Part shown: positions 34,972-44,427 of the stretch, piece by piece
How positions within the stretch are numbered: the stretch's first letter is position 1
How the letters are laid out: every line of letters begins with the position of its first letter
From: CADEER01 sp965216585
GTDB lineage: Bacteria > Desulfobacterota > Binatia > HRBIN30 > CADEER01
Assembly (NCBI GenBank): GCA_965216585.1
Contig: CBDCGC010000003.1
Location: forward strand, 2,790,001-2,854,000
Length of the DNA stretch: 64,000 nt
Direction: 5' to 3'
Notes under the pieces: generated by a model
What the model saw: only the letters and a program-made list of their open reading frames with translations
Told to the model about the DNA's origin: nothing
Database searches by the model: none
Made by a program: the position numbers and the translations under genes

Positions 34972-35678
34972 GCTACGGCGCGCTCCCTTGGCGCGAGTCC
35001 GGCACCGGCGAGGCTGGCGACGATGTTGACGGCGAGGGCAACGGCGAGCAGCAGGATTCCCAGGGCCAGTCCCAGTGCCAGCTCCCCCTTGGAGGTTTCC
35101 AGGGCGATGGCGGTCGTCATGGTGCGCGTCACTCCGGCGATGTTGCCGCCGACCATCAGAGCGATGCCGAGCTCGGAGATGAGGCGGCCAAAGGCGGCAG
35201 CAACGGCGGCGAAAAGACCGCGCCGCGCTTCGATGCACACCGTCAGGGCGGCTGAGAATCGGCTGGCGCCGAGGGTCAGGGCGGTCGAACGAATGCGCGG
35301 ATCGACCCCGCTGAGCACCGCCGAGCTCAGTGCGGTCAGCAGGGGAATGATGAGAACGGTTTGTCCCAAGATGATGGCGCTTCTCGTGTAGAGCAGCCCC
35401 AGGTCGCCGAGCAGGCCGCGCCGCGACAGCAGTGCGTATGTCAGCAAGCCGACGACGACGGTCGGCAGCGCCGTCGAAGTGTTGAGGATGAGCTCGACCA
35501 TGTGTTTGCCGCGAAATTGGCTGTTGGCGACGAGAAAACCGAGCGGTGCCCCGATGAGAGTTGCAAGAATGGTTGCCGCAATGGCCGTCGACAGCGACAC
35601 GTAGACCGCCGACAGCACCTTTGGATCGAGATCGCCGATCAGGCGCAGCGCCGCGGCAAGCACCTCGCTCACGGACAT
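34968..35678 (-). CDS. tupB: Tungstate ABC transporter, permease
   Basis: The 236-residue inner-membrane protein has about five membrane segments and the permease EAA-type loop (EARRGLFAAVAAAFGRLISE then LGIALMVGGN). LNTSTALPTVVVGLLTYALLSRRG is characteristic of TupB-like permeases. A TTG six bases upstream is an alternative start. It follows tupA within ten bases and overlaps tupC by four. Confidence 0.88.
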   Translation of the reverse strand: MSVSEVLAAALRLIGDLDPKVLSAVYVSLSTAIAATILATLIGAPLGFLVANSQFRGKHMVELILNTSTALPTVVVGLLTYALLSRRGLLGDLGLLYTRSAIILGQTVLIIPLLTALSSAVLSGVDPRIRSTALTLGASRFSAALTVCIEARRGLFAAVAAAFGRLISELGIALMVGGNIAGVTRTMTTAIALETSKGELALGLALGILLLAVALAVNIVASLAGAGLAPRERAVA

Positions 35679-35685
35679 GTGCAAG

Positions 35686-36516
35686 TCATCGCTGCGACTC
35701 CAACTTGGCCCGGCTGGCGGCGTTGGGAAAGAAGAGCGTTTGTCCCTTCACTTGGTAGCTGGCGATCATCGCTTGCGTGTCGGCGGCGGTCAGCCACTCG
35801 ATGAGCTGCATGGCTGCTTCGTGGTTCGCACTGGCATAGCGCTGTGGGTTGATGGCGATCACCGTGTAGGGATTGTGAAGGGGCGGGTCGGATTCGAGCA
35901 CGATTTCCAGATCCGTACGCGCCCGGTACGCGAGAAAGGTGCCGCGATCGGTCAGAGTGTAAGCGCCCTTCTCACCCGCCATCAGCAATACCTTGCCCAT
36001 GCCCAAGCCGGCAGACAGGTACCACGAACCCGCCGGCTCGACGCGGGCAATTTGCCAGAGTTGTTTTTCCTTCTGATGCGTTCCCGATTCGTCGCCGCGC
36101 GAGACGAACTCCGCTCCGGTCGCAGCGATGCGGGCAAGTGCTCGACCTGCCGTTTTGAGGGTACGAATGTGCGCCGGATCCGATGCCGGACCGACGATGA
36201 CGAAGTCGTTGAACATCACATCGCGCCTGTGGACGCCCCAGCCGTCGCTGACGAACTTTTCCTCGAGCTTCGGTGCGTGCGAAAGAACGACGTCGACATC
36301 TCCGTTTTCGCCAAGCTTGATCGCCTTGCCACTGCCGACGGCGATGACGTGGACGCGAATGCCGGTCTGCTTTTCGAACTCCGGCAAAATGTGGTCGAGA
36401 AGGCCGGAGCTCTCGGTGCTCGTCGTCGTCGCAAGTCGCAGCGCCTGTGGCGGCGTCGATGGCGATCCCAGCAAACCGCCGGCGAGACCCAGGGCTAGAA
36501 GAAGTCTCGATGTCAT
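35686..36516 (-). CDS. tupA: Tungstate ABC transporter, substrate-binding protein
   Basis: This 276-residue periplasmic protein has an N-terminal signal (MTSRLLLALGLAGGLLGSPS) followed by ATTTSTESSGLLDHILPEFE, the TTTS ligand-binding motif of TupA proteins; GDVDVVLSHAP and SRGDESGTHQKE are further family blocks. The ATG has GAGGG seven bases upstream and overlaps the LOG stop (ATGA). Tungstate over molybdate is inferred from overall family resemblance. Confidence 0.9.
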   Translation of the reverse strand: MTSRLLLALGLAGGLLGSPSTPPQALRLATTTSTESSGLLDHILPEFEKQTGIRVHVIAVGSGKAIKLGENGDVDVVLSHAPKLEEKFVSDGWGVHRRDVMFNDFVIVGPASDPAHIRTLKTAGRALARIAATGAEFVSRGDESGTHQKEKQLWQIARVEPAGSWYLSAGLGMGKVLLMAGEKGAYTLTDRGTFLAYRARTDLEIVLESDPPLHNPYTVIAINPQRYASANHEAAMQLIEWLTAADTQAMIASYQVKGQTLFFPNAASRAKLESQR

Positions 36517-37079
36517 GGCGTGTCCCTCGATTGCGTCATCGCAAGACGATCGAGCAGGGTCGAAATCTCTCTCGCTGCCTGGAGCAGATCGCGGTGATCG
36601 GCGCGCAGAAAGGAAGACGCGACGGCGTGATCGAGAAAGGAAAGAAGTGCATCGTAGTAGCCGTCGACGTTCAACAGACCGCAAGGTTTGTCGTGAAAAC
36701 GCAACTGAGACCAGGCGAGTACTTCGAAGATCTCCTCGAGGGTTCCCAAGCCGCCAGGCATGGCGATGAATGCATCGCTGAGATCCGCCATCTTTGCTTT
36801 GCGCTCGTGCATCGTCGACACGATGTGAAGACGCGTGAGGTCCGGATGCGCCAGCTCGCGTTCTACGAGAGCGTCGGGGATGACGCCGATGACCTCGCCG
36901 CCGGTGGCCAGCGCCGCATCGGCGACGTCGCACATGAGGCCGACGTTGCCACCGCCGTACACCAACCCGATGTCTTGCTGCGCCAGCGTCGTGCCGAGCA
37001 GGCGGGCCGTATCGCCGTAGACCTCGCGGCTGCCACTGCTCGACCCGCAGAATACGCAGACTCGCCGAAAGTTCCGCAT
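36513..37079 (-). CDS. LOG family protein (cytokinin riboside 5'-monophosphate phosphoribohydrolase-like)
   Basis: From MRNFRRVCVFCGSSSG the product is 188 residues and contains the nucleotide-binding motif PGGLGTLEEIFEVLAW plus GLVYGGGNVGLMCDVADAAL. LOG proteins cleave nucleoside 5'-monophosphates to base and ribose 5-phosphate. The gene is coupled to tupA by a four-base overlap, although no functional tie to tungstate uptake is known. The Lhr gene ends 13 bases upstream. Confidence 0.9.
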   Translation of the reverse strand: MRNFRRVCVFCGSSSGSREVYGDTARLLGTTLAQQDIGLVYGGGNVGLMCDVADAALATGGEVIGVIPDALVERELAHPDLTRLHIVSTMHERKAKMADLSDAFIAMPGGLGTLEEIFEVLAWSQLRFHDKPCGLLNVDGYYDALLSFLDHAVASSFLRADHRDLLQAAREISTLLDRLAMTQSRDTP

Positions 37080-37092
37080 CCGACTCGCGTCC

Positions 37093-40000
37093 TCATGCAC
37101 TGCGCGTCGTCGTGGCGACGTCGCCGTCGACGGGAACACCGTAGCGATAGGTGATGGTCTGTGTCGATGAAGAGGGCCGGCGCGAACCGGCTGTGATGAT
37201 GCCGGTCAAGTTGAGCGGATCGGCGGCGGCGATGGTCGTTTCACCGGGATCTTTTTGCCGCCGCTGACTGCGCAGCGCAGCGACGGCATCGGGCAGCGCG
37301 AAGTGCTCGCCGGGAAAACCGCTGACGAAGCGACCACCGCGCACCTCACCGCGTGCCTCGAGGCGGCGCAGCTCGCGCAAGAGATCGCGCCACGGTGGCA
37401 GGTTGCGGTCGCGCTTGCAAAGCTCGCGGGTGACGACTCCGTAGCGCCGCAGCACGCGCCACGCGCTCGCCTGGCGGCGTTCGTCGTCACTCGTCTCCAC
37501 CGCCGGATGCAACAGGGACCACCGTCCCGCGGCCGTGATGCGCGTCGCCGCCTTGCGCGCTCGCCTCGAGTGCCCGGCGACCAGCGAAACGGCCAGCGCC
37601 CGAGCTGGCGCGGCGCGGTGAGTGTGGCGGTTGATCAGCCGCCGCACACCGGCAAACCCGTCGCCGGTGATCGAGCCGTTGGCGACCAGGCTCCACAGGG
37701 CTGTTTCGACGTCGTCGATGCTCGCCTGCAACGCGCGGGCGATGTCGTTTGCAAACGAGGCTCCGTTGGCCGCCAGGTGGGCGAGCACGGCACGCTGTAT
37801 TGGATCGGCGGTCGCGTCTTCTCGCTCGCTGTTGGGAGCGATGAGAAGATCAGCGGAACCGCGATGGAAGATCGCGATCTTGGCGTTGCGTCCGGGTGCA
37901 CGGCGGTTGCCATCTTTCGGCGTGCCGATCCTTCCCCAGGCGACCTCACCTGAAAGACACAGCTCGTCGAGAAAAGACGGGTCGTAGTTGGCGACTCGAC
38001 TGGGCAGGATGGTGTCCTCCCAGGCGTGGGCCGCTATTTCGAGCCCTTCGAGTTGGTCGATCACAGCGGCCACGCCGGCGCGGCCGTGCAGGCGCGTACG
38101 GTTGTCGAGGTGTTGCCAGCGGAAGAGAAAACGCATCAGCTCTGCCGGTGATGCAGGTTCGATCTCGCGACGCAGATCACCGAGCGTCCGGCGATGGATG
38201 CGCGCCAGCAGACCGCGTTCGCAGAACTCGCCGTCGGTCTCCGAGTGGGGTGTGAAGGCGCCGCGCAAGACCACCCCGTCGCTCTCCAGCCGGGCCAGGG
38301 CGGCGGCGGTTTGCGGCGCCTCGATGCCGATACGCCGGGCCAGATCTCGTGTGGTTGCAGGACCGCAGTGCTCCATCCAACCGCGAACCAGCAGGTAGGC
38401 GGCGTCCGCCGCAGTCGACTTCGTTGGTGCACCGGCGGGCGGGGCGGCATCCGGCGTGGCGGTTGCGCGCGGCCACAAGGCACGAGCGTGGGCGAGGTTT
38501 TCGACGGCGACGTAGATCGTCTGCTCGCCGGCCAGGCGGACGACCCGTGCCGAAGTCATGAGGTCCTCCAGGTAGGTGCGCCACGGCTCGGCATCGGTGG
38601 CACCGACGGCGATCAACGAGAGCAGCGCGTCGTGCGCTTCGTCGGCGTCGCGAACGATCGGCCAGGCTTGCCGGCACACCTCGGAGATCGCGGTGGCGGA
38701 GAGAGCGCCGATACCGTCGCAGAGATCCGGGTTGGTACGGCGCAGCGCGACGGCGCGTGCCCGCCGTTCTTCCAGCGGTGCGTCGTCGAGAAAGGCGTAG
38801 GGGTTGGCGTTGAGAATCTCGTGCGAAGCCGGCGACGGCGCGGCCGTTTCGACGGCGTGAGTATCGACGACGCCGGCGTTGATGTTTTCGAGCAGAGTGC
38901 GCAAGCCGTCGGTGTCCATCGCCTCGTGAAGGCAATTTTCGATCGTCTCGTCGACCAGAGGATGGCGGGGAACCTCGATCGGGCCGCTGCGGTTGTCGCC
39001 GCAGGCGAGTTGGGCGGGAAAGACCGCCGCCAGCAAGTCTTCGGCGCGCATGCGTTGCAGAGGCATCGGCACCTTCTTGCCGCCGGCAAAGCGCAGGAGC
39101 GCAAGGGAGCGGGTTGCGTTCCAGCGCCAGCGGTTGGTGAACATCGGTGAAACGAGTGCCGCTTGCACGAGATCGGCTTCGAACGTTTGCGGGTGGAGCA
39201 TCGAAAAAACGCTGTCGAGGGCGAAGCTGTGCTGCTCGCCGAGCGAGAGGACGACACCGTCGTCGGTCGCCGCTGCCTGCAGCTCGAAGTCGAAGGAAAC
39301 GCAAAAGCGCTTGCGCAGCGCCAGGCCGAGGGCGCGGTTGATGCGAGCGCCGAACGGCGTGTGGAGGACGAGCTGCATCCCACCGGCCTCGTCGAAGAAG
39401 CGCTCGGCGATCACCCTGTTCATCGCCGGTACGGTGCCAAGGCTCGCCACGGTGGCGGCGATGTGCTCGGCCACCTCGGTGCCGCCGTCGCGGTCGACGC
39501 GACACTCGGCGCAGATCCACTCGATGAGATCTGCGGTGGCGGGTAGGCGCTCGGCGACGTCGTTGCGCAAGGCCGCGAGGGCGGCCGAGAGCTCGTAGGT
39601 TCGCGCCGGTGCTTCACCGAGCCAGAACGGAATCGAAGGCGGCGCGCCGTTTGCGTCGGTGACGCGGATGCGGCCCGATTCGACTCGGCGAATGCGCCAC
39701 GAACGGTTGCCGAGCAGAAAGATGTCGCCGGCCAGGCTCTCGATAGCGAAGTCTTCGTTGACCGATCCGATGCGCGTCTCCGTGGCGTCGTCGATGACGT
39801 CGTAGTCGGCAACGTCGGGAATGGCGCCGGCATTGGTGATGGCCGTCAGCCGGGCACCGCGCCGGGCGCGCAGGCTGCCGTGTACACGGTCGCGGTGAAG
39901 CTGGGCGCTACGCCGGCCGCGCCGCGTCGATACTCCGTCGGCGAGGGTGTCGACGATGTGATCGAAATCGCGGCGCGTGAAATTTCGATACGGATAGGCG

Positions 40001-41325
40001 CGGCGCATGAGCGCCCAGGTGTCGTCCTGCGTGCGCTCGCCACAGGCGACGTGGGCGACGATTTGTTGGGCCAGAATGTCGCGCGGTGGCCGGGGGATCT
40101 CGAGCCGATCGAGCTCGCCGCGCAGGCAGGCGCGCACGGCGGCGGCGCATTGCAGGAGCTCGTCGCGGGTGGTGGGGAAGAGTCGGCCGCGCGGCGTCGC
40201 GCCGAGGTAGTGACCGGAGCGGCCGACGCGTTGCAGGAGGGTGGCGATCGAGCGCGGCGCTCCAAGCTGGCAAACCAAGTCGACGTGGCCGACGTCGATC
40301 CCGAGCTCGAGCGATGCCGAGGCGACGATGACGGAAATTTCACCTTGCTTGAGACGTTGCTCGGCCCGCATTCGGGTGTGCCGCGACAGACTTCCGTGGT
40401 GAGCGGCGACGCGTTCCTCGCCTAGGCGCTCGCCCAGCTCGTGAGCGATTCGCTCGACCATACGGCGGGTGTCGCTGAAGACAATGGTCGTCCGGTGGGT
40501 GCGGATGAGCTCCGCCATGCGATCGAAGATCTCGGCGCGTAGCTCGTGGGTTGCGATCGGTCCGAGCGGCGACGCCGTCGTTTCGACTCGCAGATCCATG
40601 TCGCGGCGGTGGCCGGCGTCGACGATGGCGCACTCGCGTTCGGCCCCTTCGCCGGTGACGCCGGTGAGAAAACGCGCCACCTCGGCAATTGGTCGTTGGG
40701 TTGCCGAGAGGCCGATTCGCTGCAGGCGCCGACCGCAGAGATCGTCGAGGCGTTCGAGCGTCAGCGCCAGATGGCAGCCGCGCTTGTTTGGCGCGAGGGC
40801 GTGGATCTCGTCGACGATGACCGTACGCGCCGTGCGCAGGATGGCGCGCGACCCCTCGGCGGTGAGCAGGATATAGAGCGACTCCGGGGTCGTGATGAGA
40901 ATGTGCGGCGGCTTGCGCAGGTGCAGGCGGCGATCTCGTTGCGGCGTGTCGCCGCTGCGCACGGCGACGCGAACGTCGGCGAGTGTTTGGCCCTCGCACT
41001 GGGCCGCTTCCCTCATCTCGGCAAGGGGCTGCTCGAGATTCTTCTCGATATCGTTGCCCAACGCTTTCAATGGCGAAACGTAGATGACCTGAGTGCCGTC
41101 TTTCAGGGTACCTTGCTGCGCCTGCTCGATGAGATCGCCGAGGATCCAGAGAAAGGCGGCGAGAGTCTTGCCGGACCCGGTTGGCGCCGCGATCAGGGTA
41201 TCGCGGCCGCCGGCGATCTGGCGCCAACCCGCTGCCTGGATGGAAATCGGCTGGGCGAAGGTTCTCTCGAACCACCGCCGCGCCGGCGCGGGCAGCGCCG
41301 CATACGTGTGAGCCGCCGTCGTCAG
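37093..41325 (-). CDS. lhr: Lhr-like ATP-dependent DNA helicase; start codon not canonical
   Basis: The frame encodes ~1410 residues of a large SF2 helicase: Q-motif region WFERTFAQPISIQAAGW, Walker A APTGSGKTLAAFLW, VSPLKALGNDI, ITTPESLYILLT, DEIHALAPNKRG, SATQRP, and the winged-helix and Lhr-specific C-terminal parts. No ATG, GTG or TTG lies between the citrate synthase stop and Walker A; the first such codon (TTG at 41070) would remove Walker A. The CTG at 41323-41325 is the best in-frame start, giving MTTAAHTYAALPAPARRWF. Lhr proteins unwind DNA or RNA:DNA in repair. Confidence 0.87.
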   Translation of the reverse strand: MTTAAHTYAALPAPARRWFERTFAQPISIQAAGWRQIAGGRDTLIAAPTGSGKTLAAFLWILGDLIEQAQQGTLKDGTQVIYVSPLKALGNDIEKNLEQPLAEMREAAQCEGQTLADVRVAVRSGDTPQRDRRLHLRKPPHILITTPESLYILLTAEGSRAILRTARTVIVDEIHALAPNKRGCHLALTLERLDDLCGRRLQRIGLSATQRPIAEVARFLTGVTGEGAERECAIVDAGHRRDMDLRVETTASPLGPIATHELRAEIFDRMAELIRTHRTTIVFSDTRRMVERIAHELGERLGEERVAAHHGSLSRHTRMRAEQRLKQGEISVIVASASLELGIDVGHVDLVCQLGAPRSIATLLQRVGRSGHYLGATPRGRLFPTTRDELLQCAAAVRACLRGELDRLEIPRPPRDILAQQIVAHVACGERTQDDTWALMRRAYPYRNFTRRDFDHIVDTLADGVSTRRGRRSAQLHRDRVHGSLRARRGARLTAITNAGAIPDVADYDVIDDATETRIGSVNEDFAIESLAGDIFLLGNRSWRIRRVESGRIRVTDANGAPPSIPFWLGEAPARTYELSAALAALRNDVAERLPATADLIEWICAECRVDRDGGTEVAEHIAATVASLGTVPAMNRVIAERFFDEAGGMQLVLHTPFGARINRALGLALRKRFCVSFDFELQAAATDDGVVLSLGEQHSFALDSVFSMLHPQTFEADLVQAALVSPMFTNRWRWNATRSLALLRFAGGKKVPMPLQRMRAEDLLAAVFPAQLACGDNRSGPIEVPRHPLVDETIENCLHEAMDTDGLRTLLENINAGVVDTHAVETAAPSPASHEILNANPYAFLDDAPLEERRARAVALRRTNPDLCDGIGALSATAISEVCRQAWPIVRDADEAHDALLSLIAVGATDAEPWRTYLEDLMTSARVVRLAGEQTIYVAVENLAHARALWPRATATPDAAPPAGAPTKSTAADAAYLLVRGWMEHCGPATTRDLARRIGIEAPQTAAALARLESDGVVLRGAFTPHSETDGEFCERGLLARIHRRTLGDLRREIEPASPAELMRFLFRWQHLDNRTRLHGRAGVAAVIDQLEGLEIAAHAWEDTILPSRVANYDPSFLDELCLSGEVAWGRIGTPKDGNRRAPGRNAKIAIFHRGSADLLIAPNSEREDATADPIQRAVLAHLAANGASFANDIARALQASIDDVETALWSLVANGSITGDGFAGVRRLINRHTHRAAPARALAVSLVAGHSRRARKAATRITAAGRWSLLHPAVETSDDERRQASAWRVLRRYGVVTRELCKRDRNLPPWRDLLRELRRLEARGEVRGGRFVSGFPGEHFALPDAVAALRSQRRQKDPGETTIAAADPLNLTGIITAGSRRPSSSTQTITYRYGVPVDGDVATTTRSA

Positions 41326-41352
41326 ATCAGTCGTGGGAGTGCTCCCGGTGCC

Positions 41353-42678
41353 TCAGAGATCGTCCGAAACCTGATCTTCGCGCTCGAGTGGCTCCGGGCG
41401 TTTGTCGATCGGCTGATACTGACGCGGTTCCTCGCCGATGTAGAGTTGGCGCGGTCGCGTGATTCGCTGTTCTGGGTCGCGGACCATCTCCGCCCACTGG
41501 GCCAACCAGCCCGCGGTGCGCGGGATGGCGAAGAGAACGGGAAAAATCGTAATCGGAAATCCCATCGCCTGGTAGATGATGCCGGTGTAGAAATCGACGT
41601 TTGGATAGAGTCCACGGCTGACGAAGTAGTCGTCTTGTAAGGCGATGCGTTCGAGCTCGAGGGCGATGTCGATGAGCGGATTCTTGCCTGTGACTTCGAA
41701 GACCTCGTAGGCAAGCTTCTTGATGATCTTGCCGCGCGGATCGTAGGAGCGGTAGATGCGGTGGCCGAAGCCCATGAGGCGATCTTCCCCCGACTTGAAC
41801 GATTCGATGGCGCGCGGAACCTTGGCGACCGAGCCGATCTTCTGCAGCATGCGCACGACTGCCTCGTTGGCGCCGCCGTGGCGCGGCCCGTAAAGTGCAC
41901 CGATACCCGCGGCAACGGCCGAATAGGGGTCGACCATCGAGGATCCGACGGCTCGCACGGCGTTGGTGGAGCAGTTTTGCTCGTGATCGGCATGCAGAAT
42001 GAAGAGCACGTCGAGGGCGTGCTCGAGGACCGGGTTGAGTGTGTACTGTCCGGCCATCTTGAATAGCATGGTGAGAAAGTTTCCCGTGTAGGAGAGATCG
42101 TTGCGTGGTTGCACGAACGGCAACCCGCGCAGGTGGCGGTAGGCGAAAGCCGACAGTGTCGGCAGCTTGCCGATGAGGCGCCGCGTCTGCAGGCGGCGCG
42201 ATTGCAGATCCTGGACCTCCTTGGCCTCCGGGTAGAACGTCGACATCGCGCCGATCGTGCCGAGTAGCATTCCCATCGGGTGTGCGTCGTAGCGGAAGCC
42301 GTCCATGAACTTCTTGATGTTCTCGTGCACCATGGTGTGCATGGTGATGTTGTGCTTCCACACTTCGAAGCGTTCGACATCGGGCAACTCGCCCTTGACG
42401 ATCAGGTAGGCGGTTTCGAGAAACGAGCTGTGTTCCGCGAGATCGGCGATGTCATAGCCGCGGTAGCGTAGGATGCCCTTGTCGCCATCGATGAACGTGA
42501 TCTTGCTCTTGCAGGATGCCGTGTTGAGCAGTGCCGGGTCGTAACCCAAGAGTCCGAAATCGTCGTCCGATACTTTGATGTCGCGCAGTGCGGCGGTGCG
42601 AATCGCGCCATTCTCGATCGGAATCTCGTAGTGCTTCCCCGTGCGGTTGTCGGTGATGGTGAGACTGTCTTTCGCCAT
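41353..42678 (-). CDS. gltA: Citrate synthase (type II)
   Basis: The 441-residue product has an N-terminal beta-rich segment and the catalytic blocks LFILHADHEQNCSTNAVR, GPRHGGANEAV and FGHRIYRSYDPRGK, with active-site histidines. It has the length and N-terminal domain of hexameric, NADH-sensitive Gram-negative type II enzymes, but allosteric behaviour is not shown by sequence. The Lhr-like gene follows after 27 bases and the MAPEG gene lies upstream after 94 bases. Confidence 0.96.
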   Translation of the reverse strand: MAKDSLTITDNRTGKHYEIPIENGAIRTAALRDIKVSDDDFGLLGYDPALLNTASCKSKITFIDGDKGILRYRGYDIADLAEHSSFLETAYLIVKGELPDVERFEVWKHNITMHTMVHENIKKFMDGFRYDAHPMGMLLGTIGAMSTFYPEAKEVQDLQSRRLQTRRLIGKLPTLSAFAYRHLRGLPFVQPRNDLSYTGNFLTMLFKMAGQYTLNPVLEHALDVLFILHADHEQNCSTNAVRAVGSSMVDPYSAVAAGIGALYGPRHGGANEAVVRMLQKIGSVAKVPRAIESFKSGEDRLMGFGHRIYRSYDPRGKIIKKLAYEVFEVTGKNPLIDIALELERIALQDDYFVSRGLYPNVDFYTGIIYQAMGFPITIFPVLFAIPRTAGWLAQWAEMVRDPEQRITRPRQLYIGEEPRQYQPIDKRPEPLEREDQVSDDL

Positions 42679-42772
42679 CGTTTCTCCTGATCCTGGTAGC
42701 TGACGAATGTGAGAACCGACAATGAATACATCGCTGGCGCCGGTGCGGCAATCACCGGCCTTTCGCGCAAGC

Positions 42773-43162
42773 TCAGAGGAGTTGGGAGAGAATCATGATT
42801 TCGCCCGCAATGCCGATGAAAAACACGATCGTGCGAACGACTTTGATGCCAAAGATGTAGGTAAGTGCGTGCGCTACACGAGCGAGAAAGAAAATCGTCG
42901 CGCCCAGCGCCGTCGTCGAGTTGGCGAGGCCGGTCAGGTGGGCAACGAGAACCAAAACGGCGAATGGCGCCAGGTTCTCCGTGAGGTTGGTGTGGGCTCG
43001 CTTCGCCCGCTCGCCGTAGGCCGGTAGGGGAAAAGGCTCGTCGCGGTTGCCGGTCCCGTACTCCAGTCCACCCGGGGCCGTGCTCTGGGCGTATCCGTAT
43101 ACGACCGGAATGAGCAGGTTGAGGACCGCGGTCATCGTCAGCATGAACAGATCCGTCGTCAT
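42773..43162 (-). CDS. MAPEG-family membrane protein
   Basis: A 129-residue protein with four hydrophobic segments: an N-terminal helix MLTMTAVLNLLIPVVYGYA, then AHTNLTENLAPFAVLVLVAH with the family's Glu/Asn pattern, ALGATIFFLARVAHALTYIF and a last helix. AGGTGG precedes the ATG. Bacterial MAPEG-like proteins are often glutathione-related, but many have no known activity. It is divergent from the hydroxyacid dehydrogenase gene across about 207 bases. Confidence 0.85.
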   Translation of the reverse strand: MTTDLFMLTMTAVLNLLIPVVYGYAQSTAPGGLEYGTGNRDEPFPLPAYGERAKRAHTNLTENLAPFAVLVLVAHLTGLANSTTALGATIFFLARVAHALTYIFGIKVVRTIVFFIGIAGEIMILSQLL

Positions 43163-43369
43163 CGGGCCACCTCTCGAATTGTGTGGCGCCAATCTAGCGC
43201 GCATGCAGCGCGATGGAAAACAGCGTGCGTCCTGCATCTGCGTCCTCGGCGGATCGAGAAACCCGTGGGCCGGCTCCTCCATCTGCGGGTAGTTCGGTTG
43301 CGGGAGAGTTGTTGACCCGGCGGCGTGAGTGGCGTGTCTTGGTGCCAGTGCGGATGCGAGGAGGTGCAA

Positions 43370-44293
43370 ATGAGAATCATTTCCCAGGTAGGGCACAAGC
43401 TTTCGGCGAAGCTCGCAGAGCTGTTGCCGGAGGACGTCGTCGTCGAGGTCGCGCCGAGCGGACCGGTCGGCGAATTTGAAGACGCCGCGATCTTGTTGAC
43501 GCAAACCTGGGGCAGCGAAAACATCGCCGCCGTCGTGGAGCACGGAGTTCAGTGGATCCACACCCTCGGCACTGGGGTCGACCGCTTCCCCTTCGACGCC
43601 GTGGGCGAACGCACGGTCACGTGCTCGCGCGGCGCCAGCTCGATTCCGATTGCCGAATTCGTCCTCGCGGCGATGTTGGCGTTCGAAAAACAGATTCCCG
43701 AAGTGTTTCTCGAACGCTGCCCGGAACGTTGGTTCGGCGCCCGACTGGGCGGTCTGTACGGCAAGACCCTGGGGCTGGTGGGGATGGGAGGAATCGCCCT
43801 CGCGGTTGCCGAACGGGCCCTTCCCTTCGGCGTGCAAGTGATCGCGACTCGCCGCCGGCCGATCCCCTCACCGCTGGCGGATGTGCGCATGGTCGAGCTG
43901 GCCGATCTGGTCGCCCGGGCCGATCACATCGTCGTCGCGGCGGCAGCCACCGAGGAGAATCGGCAGATGTTCGACGACGCACTCTTCTCCAAGATGAAGC
44001 GCGGAGCCCACTTCATCAACGTGGCGCGCGGCGTCCTGGTCGACCAGGATGCCCTGCGCCGTGCCCTCGACAGCGGAGTCGTTGCGCGTGCGTCGCTCGA
44101 CACGATGCAACCCGAGCCGCTACCGGACGGTCACTGGATGTACGACCACGCCAAGGTGCGGCTGACGCCGCACGTTTCGTGGAGCATGCCAGGCGCCGTC
44201 GACCTGCTGCTCGACAAGTTCGTCGCCAACGTCGAGCTCTACCGCCGCGGTGAAGCTCTCAACGACGTCGTGCGTCCGGGCCAGGGGTACTGA
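43370..44293 (+). CDS. D-2-hydroxyacid dehydrogenase family protein
   Basis: Starting MRIISQVGHKLSAKLAELLP after a strong GAGGAGG site, the product is 307 residues. It has GKTLGLVGMGGIALAVAERAL (NAD-binding GxGxxx-like fold), the family pattern FINVARGVLVDQDALRRAL and a C-terminal LTPHVSWSMPGA with the catalytic His. It is shorter and more divergent than D-lactate or phosphoglycerate dehydrogenases, so the substrate cannot be assigned. An upstream in-frame start at 43325 is possible but lacks a ribosome site. Confidence 0.87.
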   Translation: MRIISQVGHKLSAKLAELLPEDVVVEVAPSGPVGEFEDAAILLTQTWGSENIAAVVEHGVQWIHTLGTGVDRFPFDAVGERTVTCSRGASSIPIAEFVLAAMLAFEKQIPEVFLERCPERWFGARLGGLYGKTLGLVGMGGIALAVAERALPFGVQVIATRRRPIPSPLADVRMVELADLVARADHIVVAAAATEENRQMFDDALFSKMKRGAHFINVARGVLVDQDALRRALDSGVVARASLDTMQPEPLPDGHWMYDHAKVRLTPHVSWSMPGAVDLLLDKFVANVELYRRGEALNDVVRPGQGY

Positions 44294-44427
44294 GAGCTCT
44301 CAAAGCCAAGCAGTTGAGAAACTCACGGTCGGATGAAATGGATCGTCGGAAGATTGTCACGATGGCGAATCGTTTCACTCCGGCACTCGGGACCGGACTC
44401 CGCGTCTCCTCAACCATCTGAGCTCGA

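Noticed and set aside
41068..41070. TTG at 41070 as start of the Lhr helicase.
   Set aside because: It would leave out Walker A and the Q-motif region, both encoded upstream in the same frame.
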